Positions 1 to 9,468 of a stretch of DNA of 64,000 nucleotides are shown one piece after another (position 1 is the stretch's first letter; each line of letters begins with the position of its first letter). The translations under genes were made by a program, and so were the position numbers. A model generated the notes under the pieces. It was not told where the DNA came from and searched no databases. It was given only the letters and a program-made list of their open reading frames with translations. Origin of the DNA: Tatlockia sp. (GTDB lineage: Bacteria; Pseudomonadota; Gammaproteobacteria; Legionellales; Legionellaceae); NCBI GenBank assembly GCA_013697725.1, contig JACCWI010000055.1, forward strand, positions 1-64,000. The letters are read 5' to 3'.

Positions 1-390
1 ACCTATTACTGGTTACCTAAATGGACCGGACATATGTACAACGAGAGTTTAGGTAAATGGCATTTCTGGTTATCGGTTATTTCGGTAAATATTGCTTTTT
101 TTCCTATGCACTTCCTAGGTCTTGCGGGGATGCCACGAAGAATTCCTGATTATGCCTTGCAGTTTGCTAATTTTAATATGGTCGCAACAGTGGGTGCCTT
201 TATCTTCGGCTTTTCGCAGTTACTCTTTTTATACAATGTAGTTAGAACTGCCTGCAAAAAAGGACCAGCGGTTGATGGTCAGGTTTGGGAAGGCGCGCGA
301 GGGTTGGAGTGGACTTTATCCTCACCGCCGCCCTATCACAGTTTTGTAACCCCACCCCATATTGAATCAGCTCACCTAATGCATTATTAA
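1..390 (+). CDS. ctaD: Cytochrome c oxidase subunit I, C-terminal end (partial)
   Basis: This is the 3' end of a gene that starts before the window; the frame is open from base 1 to the stop at 388-390. It encodes the last 129 residues of the haem-copper oxidase catalytic subunit, an inner-membrane protein that reduces oxygen and pumps protons. The visible part holds the conserved PMHFLGLAGMPRRIPDY segment, one further membrane helix (VGAFIFGFSQLLFLYNVV) and the tail GLEWTLSSPPPYHSF typical of aa3-type subunit I. It is followed by ctaG and ctaE on the same strand, so it belongs to a cta operon. The family assignment is secure; most of the protein lies outside the window. Confidence 0.97.
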   Translation, partial: TYYWLPKWTGHMYNESLGKWHFWLSVISVNIAFFPMHFLGLAGMPRRIPDYALQFANFNMVATVGAFIFGFSQLLFLYNVVRTACKKGPAVDGQVWEGARGLEWTLSSPPPYHSFVTPPHIESAHLMHY

Positions 391-454
391 TAGGCTTGTC
401 TGAATTAATTAAAAAGGGCCGATGTATGGCGATAGATGTCAAAGGGTGAGAACT

Positions 455-994
455 ATGGCTCCAAAAAGTCATACTAGATTAATTATTACTCTTGCACTAA
501 TTGTTCTTGCCATGTTTGCTTTTGGTTTTGCTCTTGTACCAATCTACAATAAATTATGCAAAACTTTAGGCATTAATGGTAAAACAAATAGCGAAGCGAT
601 CGCTTATGATTTAAACAATGCAAAAATATCTAAAGATAGAGAGATAATGGTTGAATTTGTCGCGACCAATAATGGCAGCATACCTTGGGCCTTTTATCCT
701 AAGGTGCAAAGATTAAAAATTCATCCCGGTGAAATAGCTCAACTGGCCTTTTATGCTGAAAATAAATCTAACTATAGAATGACAGTGCAGGCCATCCCTA
801 GTGTAACGCCGGGGATTGCTGCGAAGTATTTAAAAAAAACCGAATGTTTTTGCTTTACTCAGCAAACATTAAATGGTCATGAGGCAATGAATATGCCCCT
901 ATTGTTTCATTTGGATCAAGATTTACCCGCTGAAGTGAAGACAATTACTCTGTCTTATACTTTGTTTGATCTTACAGGTAAAACATTAAGCTAA
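455..994 (+). CDS. ctaG: Cytochrome c oxidase assembly protein CtaG/Cox11
   Basis: Cox11-family copper chaperone that delivers copper to the CuB site of oxidase subunit I, anchored in the inner membrane with its domain in the periplasm. One N-terminal membrane helix (about residues 8-28) is followed by a conserved cysteine (C35, in VPIYNKLC) and the copper-binding CFCF motif (C131, C133). I chose the ATG at 455 over the longer ATG at 422 because it is preceded by AAAGGGTGAG at good spacing and gives 179 residues, normal for the family. It lies between ctaD and ctaE, consistent with co-expression with its target. Confidence 0.93.
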   Translation: MAPKSHTRLIITLALIVLAMFAFGFALVPIYNKLCKTLGINGKTNSEAIAYDLNNAKISKDREIMVEFVATNNGSIPWAFYPKVQRLKIHPGEIAQLAFYAENKSNYRMTVQAIPSVTPGIAAKYLKKTECFCFTQQTLNGHEAMNMPLLFHLDQDLPAEVKTITLSYTLFDLTGKTLS

Positions 995-1084
995 AGACTG
1001 GATGAAGGTAGCTATACAGCGCCCATAAATAAAAAAAGCGAAGCTTAACTAGATAGCATTAACGATTGAGGAGAATTAAATACA

Positions 1085-1960
1085 ATGGGAGCGCACGGTA
1101 CTTATTACATCCCCACACCGAGCCACTGGCCTTTGGTGGGATCGATTGGCTTGACAACTACCTTAGTTGGCGCTGGATCCTGGTTGCATTCAGACTGGTA
1201 TGGTCCCTATATTTTTACCATAGGCTTAGCTCTTTTGATTTTCATGATGTTTGGCTGGTTTGGCCAGGTTATCTATGAAAGCCAGAAAGGTGTTTATGAT
1301 TTACAAGTCGATCGTTCTTTTCGCTGGGGAATGTGTTGGTTTATTTTTTCTGAAGTCTGTTTTTTTGGCGCCTTTTTTGGAGCTTTATTTTTCGCTCGTT
1401 TTTGGTCAATACCAATCTTGGGTGGCGAATATGAGTCTCATCCGATGACCCATATTGCCCTTTGGCCTAATTTTACAGCGAGCTGGCCTTTATTAAACAA
1501 TCCCAATAATCAAATTTTCTTCGGCGCAAATGAAGCAATGGGTGCTTGGGGATTGGCAGCAATAAATACCTTAATTCTGCTCACCTCTGGAGCTACAATT
1601 ACTTGGGCGCACTGGGCATTAAAATTTGATAAGCGCAAACAGTTAATTACAGGACTTGCCTGTACAGTTGCCTTGGGTATTATGTTTTTGGGCTTACAGT
1701 CTTATGAATATCATGAGGCCTATCGAGATATGAATTTGACCCTGGATGCGGGTATTTATGGCACAACCTTTTTTATGCTAACAGGATTTCATGGGTTACA
1801 TGTCACAATCGGAACCATCATGCTGATTGTTATTCTTATTCGTTCCATACGCGGCCATTTTACACCAGAGAGACATTTTGCCTTTGAAGGAGTTGCCTGG
1901 TATTGGCATTTCGTGGACGTTGTGTGGCTCTTTCTCTTTGTATTTGTTTATTGGTTATAA
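1085..1960 (+). CDS. ctaE: Cytochrome c oxidase subunit III
   Basis: Subunit III of the aa3-type oxidase, 291 residues with about seven hydrophobic segments and no cofactor ligands expected. Recognisable stretches are the N-terminal HGTYYIPTPSHWPL, the WFIFSEVCFFGAFFGALFF helix, the YGTTFFMLTGFHGLHVTIG segment and the final VAWYWHFVDVVWLFLFVFVYW. The start ATG follows GAGGAG. It is the third and last cta gene on this strand and is followed by a bidirectional hairpin before the convergent parB. No ctaC (subunit II) lies in the window; it would be expected upstream of ctaD. Confidence 0.96.
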   Translation: MGAHGTYYIPTPSHWPLVGSIGLTTTLVGAGSWLHSDWYGPYIFTIGLALLIFMMFGWFGQVIYESQKGVYDLQVDRSFRWGMCWFIFSEVCFFGAFFGALFFARFWSIPILGGEYESHPMTHIALWPNFTASWPLLNNPNNQIFFGANEAMGAWGLAAINTLILLTSGATITWAHWALKFDKRKQLITGLACTVALGIMFLGLQSYEYHEAYRDMNLTLDAGIYGTTFFMLTGFHGLHVTIGTIMLIVILIRSIRGHFTPERHFAFEGVAWYWHFVDVVWLFLFVFVYWL

Positions 1961-1982
1961 TTGTAGCCAACCCAAATCAGCT

Positions 1983-2025
1983 ACTCTATGTTTGCGGTTG
2001 AATAACTCGTAAAACATAGAGTCTT
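1983..2025. terminator. Hairpin between convergent ctaE and parB
   Basis: A perfect 11-bp inverted repeat (ACTCTATGTTT at 1983-1993, its complement at 2012-2022) with an 18-base loop lies in the 108-bp gap between the convergent ctaE and parB stops. The T-runs on either side are short, so terminator strength is uncertain; position suggests it serves both strands. Confidence 0.6.
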
Positions 2026-2068
2026 TCTCACCAGAGAGCGCTTGAGCACTTCGCGGCAATAGCTTTAT

Positions 2069-2938
2069 TTAAGATTTTTTCAACAACTGTTTTATAAAAA
2101 TCTGCAAATCTTGGGCGGAGTTATAGTGGATTACAAGCGTTCCCGTTCCTGTTTTTTCTGATTTTATTTTGACTTTTGTATTGAGATGCGCAGCTAATAA
2201 ATTCATCTGTTCTTTTAGAAGAGTGTTCACTTCCGGTTCTGGTGCTTGGGCTGGTTTGCCTTCTTTGACACGTGCAACCAATTTTTCCGTTTCACGAACA
2301 GAAAGATTTTTAGCCACTACTAATTGTGCCACTTGACTCTGCAGGTTTTCATCCAGCATAAGTAAGGCTCTTGCATGGCCCATGTCTAAATCACCGAGCT
2401 CAAGTAGGCGTCTAACGTCTTCATTTAAACTTAGCAGTCGTAAATAATTTGATACGACAGCACGTGATTTAGATAGCAACTCTGCTACTTGCTGATGAGT
2501 TAAACTAAACTCCTTAGTTAAACGTTGCATTGCTCTGGCCTGATCCATGACATTTAAATCTTCACGTTGTAAATTTTCAACTAAGGCCATAGCCATTGCT
2601 GTTTCATCATCAACTTGACGAAGTATGACAGGAACTTCATTAAGCCCAGCTAATTGACAAGCCCGCCAGCGGCGTTCACCGGCAATAATTTCATAGCGGC
2701 CATCGGTAAGTTCACGTACTAATAAGGGCTGTAATAAACCTTGTTGTTTAATTGAGGCCGCTAATTCAACAAGAGGTGCTTCTTCAATTTCAGCTCGGGG
2801 TTGATATTTTCCAGGCTGTAAACAGTCGACGGCTAATTTGAGATTATTAATTTCGGGTTTTTCAGCAATTAAGGTTGCCGGCAAATTACCTAATAAAGCA
2901 GATAAATTGCGCCCTAAACCACTTCGTTTTACTGTCAT
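2069..2938 (-). CDS. parB: Chromosome-partitioning protein ParB
   Basis: ParB/Spo0J-family centromere-binding protein that binds parS, spreads as a CTP-dependent clamp and works with ParA in chromosome segregation. The 289 residues show the N-terminal GLGRNLSALLG, the ParB/sulfiredoxin CTPase domain (QPRAEIEEAPLVELAASIKQQGLLQPLLVR, then the GERRWRA motif), and a helix-turn-helix with LTHQQVAELLSKSRAVVSNYLRLL. A C-terminal dimerisation segment follows a less conserved linker. It begins 12 bases after parA. No convincing parS site was found in the window. Confidence 0.97.
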   Translation of the reverse strand: MTVKRSGLGRNLSALLGNLPATLIAEKPEINNLKLAVDCLQPGKYQPRAEIEEAPLVELAASIKQQGLLQPLLVRELTDGRYEIIAGERRWRACQLAGLNEVPVILRQVDDETAMAMALVENLQREDLNVMDQARAMQRLTKEFSLTHQQVAELLSKSRAVVSNYLRLLSLNEDVRRLLELGDLDMGHARALLMLDENLQSQVAQLVVAKNLSVRETEKLVARVKEGKPAQAPEPEVNTLLKEQMNLLAAHLNTKVKIKSEKTGTGTLVIHYNSAQDLQIFIKQLLKKS

Positions 2939-2950
2939 ATAGATACCTCG

Positions 2951-3721
2951 TTAAGCAGCTAAAGTTTGTCTGCTTATTACTTCAGCAGCAAGAACCATAT
3001 AAGCAGCAGCGCCTGCTGATGTTTTATCGTATTGTAAGGCAGGCATGCCGTGGCTGGGTGCTTCGGCTAAACGAACATTACGAGGCACCACGGTTCGATA
3101 AACCTTGGAATTAAAATGTTCGAGTAATTGTTTGGAGACGTCTGAACACAAGCGGTTTCGTGAGTCATACATAGTACGTAAAACGCCTTCAATTTGCAGT
3201 CGAGGGTTCACAGAAGCTTTAACCTGTTCGATGGTTGAAATCAAAGCAGCCAAGCCTTCCAGCGCATAATATTCGCATTGCATCGGTATTAAAACTGAGT
3301 CGGCGGCAACCAGGGCATTGATTGTTAGTGTGTTTAAGGCCGGCGGACAATCAATGAAGATGAAATCGTATTTACTTTGAATGGGTTGTATGGCTTTGAA
3401 TAGAAAGGTTTCGCGATGGGCTCTTTCCATCAAGCTCACCTCCGCAACAGTTAAATCGCCATTAGCCGGTAATAGATCAAAACCACAACTAGTCGTTAAA
3501 ATGGCTTGCTCAGCCAGACAATCTCTTAATAAAACATCGTTTGTGGTGTGGACTAAAGTATTTTTGTCAACGCCAGAACCCATGGTGGCGTTACCTTGAG
3601 GATCAAGGTCTACTAATAAAACTGCTAAACGATTTGCAGCAATTGAAGCAGCTAGATTAATAGAAGTTGTAGTTTTACCCACGCCGCCTTTTTGATTGGC
3701 AATTGCGATGACTTTCGTCAT
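2951..3721 (-). CDS. parA: Chromosome-partitioning ATPase ParA (Soj)
   Basis: ParA/MinD-type Walker ATPase that forms nucleoid-bound gradients and moves ParB-parS complexes. The deviant Walker A KGGVGKTT is at residues 11-18, the DLDPQGNATMG switch near residue 38, and Walker B in FIFIDCPPAL. There is no N-terminal helix-turn-helix, as in chromosomal Soj proteins rather than plasmid P1-type ParA, and the 256-residue length fits. It lies 2 bases after rsmG and 12 before parB in a minus-strand operon mnmG-rsmG-parA-parB. Confidence 0.97.
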   Translation of the reverse strand: MTKVIAIANQKGGVGKTTTSINLAASIAANRLAVLLVDLDPQGNATMGSGVDKNTLVHTTNDVLLRDCLAEQAILTTSCGFDLLPANGDLTVAEVSLMERAHRETFLFKAIQPIQSKYDFIFIDCPPALNTLTINALVAADSVLIPMQCEYYALEGLAALISTIEQVKASVNPRLQIEGVLRTMYDSRNRLCSDVSKQLLEHFNSKVYRTVVPRNVRLAEAPSHGMPALQYDKTSAGAAAYMVLAAEVISRQTLAA

Positions 3722-3723
3722 AA

Positions 3724-4398
3724 TTATTCCTTGGTTGTTAAGTGCCCAACATTTGCTGCCTTATCGGGAACCTGACTTGAGAGAGCATTATCGATAATGA
3801 TGCAACAACGTTCGCCCTCAAGGCCAGGTACGCTATAGTGATTTACTTGATAAGGCCGCTCGATGCTCGATAATTCGGTAACAGGGTGGCGCCCTTTCAT
3901 GGCAAGCCAGATGCCATTTTTATTAATTAAATGTTGAGACCACTTTATCATTTGCCCTAGCTCGCTGAAAGCCCGACAGGTTAGAGTATCAAAATCAAAA
4001 GAAGGGTGGTAGGTTTCAACCCGACTTTGAATCACTTCAATATTATTGAGCTGTAATTGGCGCTTTACTTCTTGTAAAAATCGAATTTTTTTTCCATTAG
4101 AATCAAGGAGCACAATAGACCATGCAGGATTAGCTAAAGCTAGCGGTATTCCTGGGAAGCCCGCACCTGAGCCGATATCAAGAATTCGATTTCCATTAAT
4201 CCAGGGGAGTATTGCTAAACTGTCTAACAAATGACGGGTTACCATGGCATCCAAATCACGAATCGCAGTCAGATTATAGGCTTTATTCCATTTCTCCAAG
4301 AGTAAGATATAAGCCATTAAAGGGTTAGTTGGCAAATCTAAATCAAGTTGTTCTAAGCCTTTTTTTAATAAATCCGTAATCTTGGGGAGACTGTTCAT
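3724..4398 (-). CDS. rsmG: 16S rRNA (guanine-527-N7)-methyltransferase RsmG
   Basis: SAM-dependent methyltransferase of the GidB family that makes m7G527 in 16S rRNA. The SAM-binding motif I is [16 protein letters not shown], followed by [16 protein letters not shown], and the N-terminal [19 protein letters not shown] is the conserved family start. The length of 224 residues is slightly above the usual 205-215, the excess being a C-terminal tail. Its start overlaps the mnmG stop by four bases (ATGA), indicating translational coupling. Confidence 0.96.
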   Translation of the reverse strand: MNSLPKITDLLKKGLEQLDLDLPTNPLMAYILLLEKWNKAYNLTAIRDLDAMVTRHLLDSLAILPWINGNRILDIGSGAGFPGIPLALANPAWSIVLLDSNGKKIRFLQEVKRQLQLNNIEVIQSRVETYHPSFDFDTLTCRAFSELGQMIKWSQHLINKNGIWLAMKGRHPVTELSSIERPYQVNHYSVPGLEGERCCIIIDNALSSQVPDKAANVGHLTTKE

Positions 4399-6269
4399 GC
4401 CGGTTCTCTATATTTTTTTAGATAAACCAGAAGTAAAGAAAGCGCTGCGGGAGTTAACCCGGAAATTCGCCCTGCCTGACCTAAGGTATGGGGTCTGATG
4501 GCAGTTAATTTTTGGATAACCTCTGTAGACAAGCCTGGTACTGCTGCATAATCAAGCTGCTCGGGTAAATTGGTATTTGCATGTTTTTTTAACCGTTCGA
4601 TATCTACTAACTGACGTTCAATATAGCCTGCATATTTAGTTTGGATTTGGATTTGTTCGGCCACTTCTTCGGTTAACTCAGGTAGATTGAGGTCCTTAAT
4701 CGCCTGCAAATCCTTGTACTTAATCTCAGGACGTTTCATTAATTCTGCTGCTTTGCAATCTTGTTGTAAAGGAGTTTCAAGGAAACCACTTAAAGCCTCA
4801 TTATGACTTACACGTATCAACGTAGTTTTAAGAGCACTTAAACCTCGTTCAAGTTCTTCTCTTTTTTTACAAAAAGCTTGCCAGCGTTCTTCACTAACCA
4901 ATCCTAACTCGCGGCCTTTTTCAGTTAAACGTAAATCCGCATTATCTTCACGTAACAATAAGCGGTATTCCGCTCTTGAGGTAAACATACGGTAGGGCTC
5001 TTGGGTGCCGCAGGTAATTAAATCATCTACTAACACGCCTATGTAGGCTTCATGGCGTTGAGGACACCAGAGTTCTTGCCCTTTGGTTTGCAAAGCAGCA
5101 TTCATCCCGGCTATTAAGCCTTGGGCTGCCGCTTCCTCATAACCAGTAGTACCATTAATTTGGCCTGCAAAAAAAAGATTAGGGAGCGGTTTAGTTTGTA
5201 AAAAAGTGGTAAGGCCACGAGGGTCAAAATAGTCGTATTCGATTGCATAACCGGGGCGGGTAATGTGAGCCTTCGCAAAGCCGGTAATGGATTGCACAAA
5301 TTGCACTTGTACTTCAAAAGGTAACGACGTTGAGATGCCATTAGGATAGATTTCATTAGTTGTTAAGCCTTCGGGCTCAACAAAGATTTGATGCGATAAT
5401 TTATCAGCAAAACGAACCACTTTATCTTCAATGGATGGACAATAACGCGGACCAATCCCTTCAATTATTCCGGCATACATCGGTGATTGATGCAGATTTC
5501 TACGGATAATCTCATGGGTTTGCTCGGTGGTTTGAGTAATGTAGCAGGGTAATTGCTGTGGGTGATCTGTGGCTTTTCCCAGATAAGAAAAAACAGGGAC
5601 CGGGTTATCGCCGGGCTGGATTAGCATTTGATTATAATCCAGTGAGCGTCCATCAATGCGCGGTGGTGTTCCTGTTTTTAAACGGCCAACCGGGAGATTT
5701 AATTCTCTTAGTCGCTCAGATAAGGCAATCGCCGGTGGGTCTCCCGCTCGCCCGCCCGAATAATTATTCATGCCGACATGGATTTTTCCACCAAGAAAGG
5801 TACCCACGGTTAAAACAACAGCCTTAGCGCGCAGGGTTAAGCCCATCTGTGTTACCACTGCGGTTACTCTATCTCCTTCAACAATTAAATCATCCACCGC
5901 TTGTTGGAAAAGAGTCAAATAGGGTTGGCTTTGTAGAATTTCACGAATTGCTTGACGATAAAGAACGCGATCTGCCTGAGCCCGTGTAGCTCGCACAGCC
6001 GGACCTTTAGAGGCATTCAGAATACGAAATTGAATACCGGCTTTATCAGCGGCCCTAGCCATTGCGCCATCCAGGGCGTCAATCTCCTTTACCAAATGTC
6101 CCTTACCAATCCCACCAATAGCTGGATTGCAAGACATTTGTCCCAGCATATCCATATTGTGGGTTAATAAGAGCGTGTTCGCGCCGAGACGTGCCGCAGC
6201 AAGTGCTGCTTCTGTACCCGCATGACCGCCGCCAACAACAATTACATCATAGAGTTTTTCAAGGTTCAT
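4395..6269 (-). CDS. mnmG: tRNA uridine 5-carboxymethylaminomethyl modification enzyme MnmG
   Basis: FAD-dependent subunit of the MnmE-MnmG complex that installs the cmnm5 group on wobble uridine of several tRNAs. The N-terminal FAD-binding motif is [19 protein letters not shown], followed by [22 protein letters not shown], and the family marker [17 protein letters not shown] is present. The frame stays open upstream to a TTG at 6302, but the ATG at 6269 gives 624 residues, close to the E. coli enzyme. It is the first gene of the minus-strand mnmG-rsmG-parA-parB unit. Confidence 0.96.
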   Translation of the reverse strand: MNLEKLYDVIVVGGGHAGTEAALAAARLGANTLLLTHNMDMLGQMSCNPAIGGIGKGHLVKEIDALDGAMARAADKAGIQFRILNASKGPAVRATRAQADRVLYRQAIREILQSQPYLTLFQQAVDDLIVEGDRVTAVVTQMGLTLRAKAVVLTVGTFLGGKIHVGMNNYSGGRAGDPPAIALSERLRELNLPVGRLKTGTPPRIDGRSLDYNQMLIQPGDNPVPVFSYLGKATDHPQQLPCYITQTTEQTHEIIRRNLHQSPMYAGIIEGIGPRYCPSIEDKVVRFADKLSHQIFVEPEGLTTNEIYPNGISTSLPFEVQVQFVQSITGFAKAHITRPGYAIEYDYFDPRGLTTFLQTKPLPNLFFAGQINGTTGYEEAAAQGLIAGMNAALQTKGQELWCPQRHEAYIGVLVDDLITCGTQEPYRMFTSRAEYRLLLREDNADLRLTEKGRELGLVSEERWQAFCKKREELERGLSALKTTLIRVSHNEALSGFLETPLQQDCKAAELMKRPEIKYKDLQAIKDLNLPELTEEVAEQIQIQTKYAGYIERQLVDIERLKKHANTNLPEQLDYAAVPGLSTEVIQKLTAIRPHTLGQAGRISGLTPAALSLLLVYLKKYREPA

Positions 6270-6388
6270 AAAGGATAAATTCTTGCTCAACAAAATGAGC
6301 AATTATACACTTTTTTAACAACATACCCAAGTAGCCATGACGAATGTCAGGTTTTCACTAAAGTTTGTATTCATAAATAGAATGAAAA

Positions 6389-6415
6389 CCTTGATTACGC
6401 TACGCTGCATCAAGG
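6389..6415. repeat. Short palindromic element with TACGCTACGCT core
   Basis: CCTTGAT (6389-6395) and ATCAAGG (6409-6415) form a 7-bp stem around TACGCTACGCTGC in the gap between mnmG and the 651-residue gene. Similar intergenic palindromes with this core occur scattered in Legionella genomes, as far as I recall. It could also terminate the upstream minus-strand gene. Only one copy is evident here. Confidence 0.4.
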
Positions 6416-6454
6416 CTACGCGCTACTATAGTTCAACAATGGTCAATGTAGCTG

Positions 6455-8410
6455 TTAAACGCATCTTAAGGAATTAATTAGGAGTGGACTATCTTGTTCA
6501 CTTTCAGAATTTTCTTTAGATACGGTGACATTAAAAAAGCCTCGCGAGGGTTTAATACTTGTAGTCTCATTTTGGTGTTGAAAATGCGAAAGGCTGGTAT
6601 TTTCTAGAAAGGCTTTATAATCAGCTTTATCAAATTCAGGCAATTTAGCAGCCTCAGGCTTGTATGGATTTACTATAAAATAAGATAAGACACCAATAGA
6701 CAATACTGCGGCAATAATCCCCCAACCTACACCGGTTGGAAGGAAGATTAAGGATATAAAAACTACAAAGGGAAAAAGCGAATCAATCACTAACTCACGT
6801 AGACCAATTTTAGATTGAAAAGCTTGTAATTGGCTTTGATGATGGGCACCAGCCATTAAAGTTTTCATCTGCATATATAAATATTTTTTTTGCTTGGGAT
6901 CCAATTCATCATTAAAGGATTTTAATAATTCCTCGCATTCTTCCATGGTATTTTTTATCCCTTCACCGATTTTCTCCATTTTCAAATTTGAACTGGCATA
7001 GGTGTACATAGTTGTAATAACAAAACAGGCAACAGCGCCACAAAGACCTAAAATGGTTACGGTCAAAGGGGCAAGAGCTGCTGGCGGGCAGAGAAAACAA
7101 ACGACTACGCAAAAAGCTAGTACTAAACCAAAGGCATAACAACAATCGTTAAATAAAGCCTTATCTTTATATTTCCAATCCAGCTTTTCTTTCGTTATAA
7201 TTTTGTTGATTAGCCTAAGCTCTTCATCAAGTTCAGGCTTTTTGGCCTTCATTTGGTTTGATTCGTATAAATCATCACAGGTGGAAATTTTCAACTCAAG
7301 GGCATCAAGTTCATCCTTAAGCGCTTTTCTGTCTTTTTTCAAATCAAGCATATAGGCCTTATGATGGGCTGTAGCCTCCCAGTGCCGCCAAAGATTTAAC
7401 ATCAGATCAGCCGATAAAAGTGCAACCGTGGCTAAATTACCAGCGTAGCCCAGCATGCCGCGACCATTTAACCAGAGGAAGCAAACCATATTAATTGCTC
7501 CCCATAAGATATCGTTTAATATGGAGAATTTTCGCTGATTCCATTGCGTCGTAAATCGCTCCCAGGGCGGTATTAATGATTCTTCTGCGCTTGGATTAAA
7601 GCTGTGCTTTAATACTAAATATAATTGAATACCCAAACGAGCAAAATAGAGAACAAAACTGATGTAGCCTGAAATAGGTGCAACCTGGCTAAAAGCTTGG
7701 CCAGCATCTTTGACATGCGCAAAGTCGGAGGCGAATAAACCTAGCGCTGTTTCGAGCATACCTCCTGCCCAGACCCAGTAAAGACGTCGGGAGTTGATAG
7801 CAGTCATCCACTCATCGAGGGCTCCAGTTTTGTTATTCATCAATTCTTTGATTCGTTCTACTATCCATTGCGCTAAAATAGTCAGGCCAAGGTAGCCTAA
7901 ACATTTGGTGTAATGGTTAATTTCACCTTGCAACTGATCCTTGGGTTTCGGTGGCTTGCCTCGATGCGATGAAAGGTCTAATTCCCGAATACGTTGTGAG
8001 CAGAGATCTAACATATCCTGAATTGTTTCAAAGTTATGAGTTCTATCCTCTGCCGCATCCAATTGATATTGAGCAAAGAGTAAACTATAGGTGAATATCA
8101 AATTATTTTTTTTTCGTAATATTTGTTTCGCGGTCAAAAATGGGAAGCTTGCTGGATTAATATGTGCTAATTCTTCTTGATAAAAGGCAAGTTTCGTCGG
8201 GAAGGCTTTTCGTTGGTTTGCCAGTTTTTTGGTGTCTAATAAAAGGGCGCGCGTGGAAAAAAGTTTTTCTAATTTATCGAGATTAACCAGGTCGTCTTTA
8301 GGGACATCCGCGGTTAAAGCATAGAGTTGGTGCATGCCTTTAATTTCAGCATCGCTATGCGCTGCGAAAGAAGACTTGAAGGTTTTTGGTATTTCTATAC
8401 TACTCACCAT
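6455..8410 (-). CDS. Large multi-spanning membrane protein of unknown function
   Basis: I do not recognise this 651-residue protein. The N-terminal 190 residues are charged and helical. Hydrophobic segments follow near LGLTILAQWIV, GMLETALGLFA, ISGYISFVLYFARLGIQLYL, ILWGAINMVCFLWL, and a long block FGLVLAFCVVVCFL to CGAVACFVITTMYT. A coiled-coil-like segment (LDLKKDRKALKDELDALELK) lies between membrane blocks, and a last pair of helices follows LVIDSLFPFVVFISLIFL. The C-terminus has an acidic cluster, ENSESEQDSP, about ten residues before the end, as seen in many Dot/Icm substrates. An effector or a Legionella-specific membrane protein are both possible. Confidence 0.85.
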   Translation of the reverse strand: MVSSIEIPKTFKSSFAAHSDAEIKGMHQLYALTADVPKDDLVNLDKLEKLFSTRALLLDTKKLANQRKAFPTKLAFYQEELAHINPASFPFLTAKQILRKKNNLIFTYSLLFAQYQLDAAEDRTHNFETIQDMLDLCSQRIRELDLSSHRGKPPKPKDQLQGEINHYTKCLGYLGLTILAQWIVERIKELMNNKTGALDEWMTAINSRRLYWVWAGGMLETALGLFASDFAHVKDAGQAFSQVAPISGYISFVLYFARLGIQLYLVLKHSFNPSAEESLIPPWERFTTQWNQRKFSILNDILWGAINMVCFLWLNGRGMLGYAGNLATVALLSADLMLNLWRHWEATAHHKAYMLDLKKDRKALKDELDALELKISTCDDLYESNQMKAKKPELDEELRLINKIITKEKLDWKYKDKALFNDCCYAFGLVLAFCVVVCFLCPPAALAPLTVTILGLCGAVACFVITTMYTYASSNLKMEKIGEGIKNTMEECEELLKSFNDELDPKQKKYLYMQMKTLMAGAHHQSQLQAFQSKIGLRELVIDSLFPFVVFISLIFLPTGVGWGIIAAVLSIGVLSYFIVNPYKPEAAKLPEFDKADYKAFLENTSLSHFQHQNETTSIKPSRGFFNVTVSKENSESEQDSPLLINSLRCV

Positions 8411-8644
8411 CGCCGCACCTGATTAGAAATTATGCTTGTTAATTAGTTTGTGAATGCTCAAATCGAGCAACCTGTTCTTTTTTATACCATGATCCAGAAT
8501 GCGAAATCAAGGTTTTGTTAAGGTATTTTTTGGAACTAAAGCCTAAGTTTAGATTTAAATTATTAATTTCATGCTAATCGCTGCTAAGTCTCGGTTATAA
8601 AAGCCAGGATATGACATAATCACCCCAATAGAATTTTAAACGAG

Positions 8645-9322
8645 ATGGATATGAAAAAGGCAGTAATTCTCTTATCAGGGGGTCTGGATTCAACCACCTG
8701 CCTGGCAATAGCCAAAGCCGCAGGCTTTGATTGTTATGCGCTTAGCTTTGTTTATGGCCAACGCCATTCAGCAGAGTTAATGGCGGCCCAGCAAGTGGCA
8801 AAAAGTTTTGCTACAGTTGAACATCGCATTGTAAATTTAGACCTGGGTCAATTTGGCGGCTCGGCTTTAACTGATAAATCCATTCAAGTCCCGCGCTATT
8901 CTGCATCGACTGACATACCAATTACTTACGTGCCAGCTAGAAATACTATTTTTCTTGCTATTGCTTTAGGATACGCGGAAACGATAGGTGCAAAGGATAT
9001 TTTTATTGGAGTGAGCGCAATTGATTATTCTCATTATCCTGATTGTCGCCCTGAATTTATAACCGCCTTTCAGAATTTAGCAAATTTGGCCACTAAAATG
9101 GGAGTTGAAGGCAATTCCATTACCATTCATTCTCCTTTGCAACAGCTTTCCAAGGCTGACACTATATTAAAGGGCTTAGAGCTAGGAGTTGATTATTCCT
9201 TAACCTTGTCTTGCTATCAAGCTACTAAAGAAGGAAAAGCCTGTGGCTATTGTGATAGCTGTGTTTTACGCAAGCATGGTTTTTTAGCAGCGGATTTAGC
9301 AGACCCTACAATTTATACATAA
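8645..9322 (+). CDS. queC: 7-cyano-7-deazaguanine synthase QueC
   Basis: ATP-dependent synthase that converts 7-carboxy-7-deazaguanine to preQ0 in queuosine biosynthesis. The PP-loop [11 protein letters not shown] lies near the N-terminus, the conserved [11 protein letters not shown] in the middle, and the zinc-binding cysteines at the C-terminus ([17 protein letters not shown]). Length is 225 residues, normal for the family. Translation may start at 8645 or at the in-frame ATG at 8651; no strong ribosome-binding site separates them. It stands alone here: queD-like and VUT-like genes occur elsewhere in the window, but queE and queF do not. Confidence 0.96.
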   Translation: MDMKKAVILLSGGLDSTTCLAIAKAAGFDCYALSFVYGQRHSAELMAAQQVAKSFATVEHRIVNLDLGQFGGSALTDKSIQVPRYSASTDIPITYVPARNTIFLAIALGYAETIGAKDIFIGVSAIDYSHYPDCRPEFITAFQNLANLATKMGVEGNSITIHSPLQQLSKADTILKGLELGVDYSLTLSCYQATKEGKACGYCDSCVLRKHGFLAADLADPTIYT

Positions 9323-9468
9323 TTTGTCTATTTTTAAGCCATTTTTATCGCGATGGTTCTGCTCTAAAATGGAGCTTTACAGTTATGTTACAACATATTG
9401 CGCATTTTTATTTCAAAACGATGAATTTGTTGTTATGATGCGCTTCGATTTTAACTAAGGAGTTTACT

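Noticed and set aside
2281..2301. Sequence containing GTTTCACGA within parB as a possible parS site
   Set aside because: Only about 10 of 16 positions match the parS palindrome and it lacks the second arm.
2875..3114. Plus-strand frame across the parA-parB junction
   Set aside because: It runs antisense to two well-supported genes and shows no family features.
6270..6302. Longer mnmG start at TTG 6302
   Set aside because: The extra 11 residues have no counterpart in MnmG proteins, and an ATG at 6269 fits the family N-terminus.
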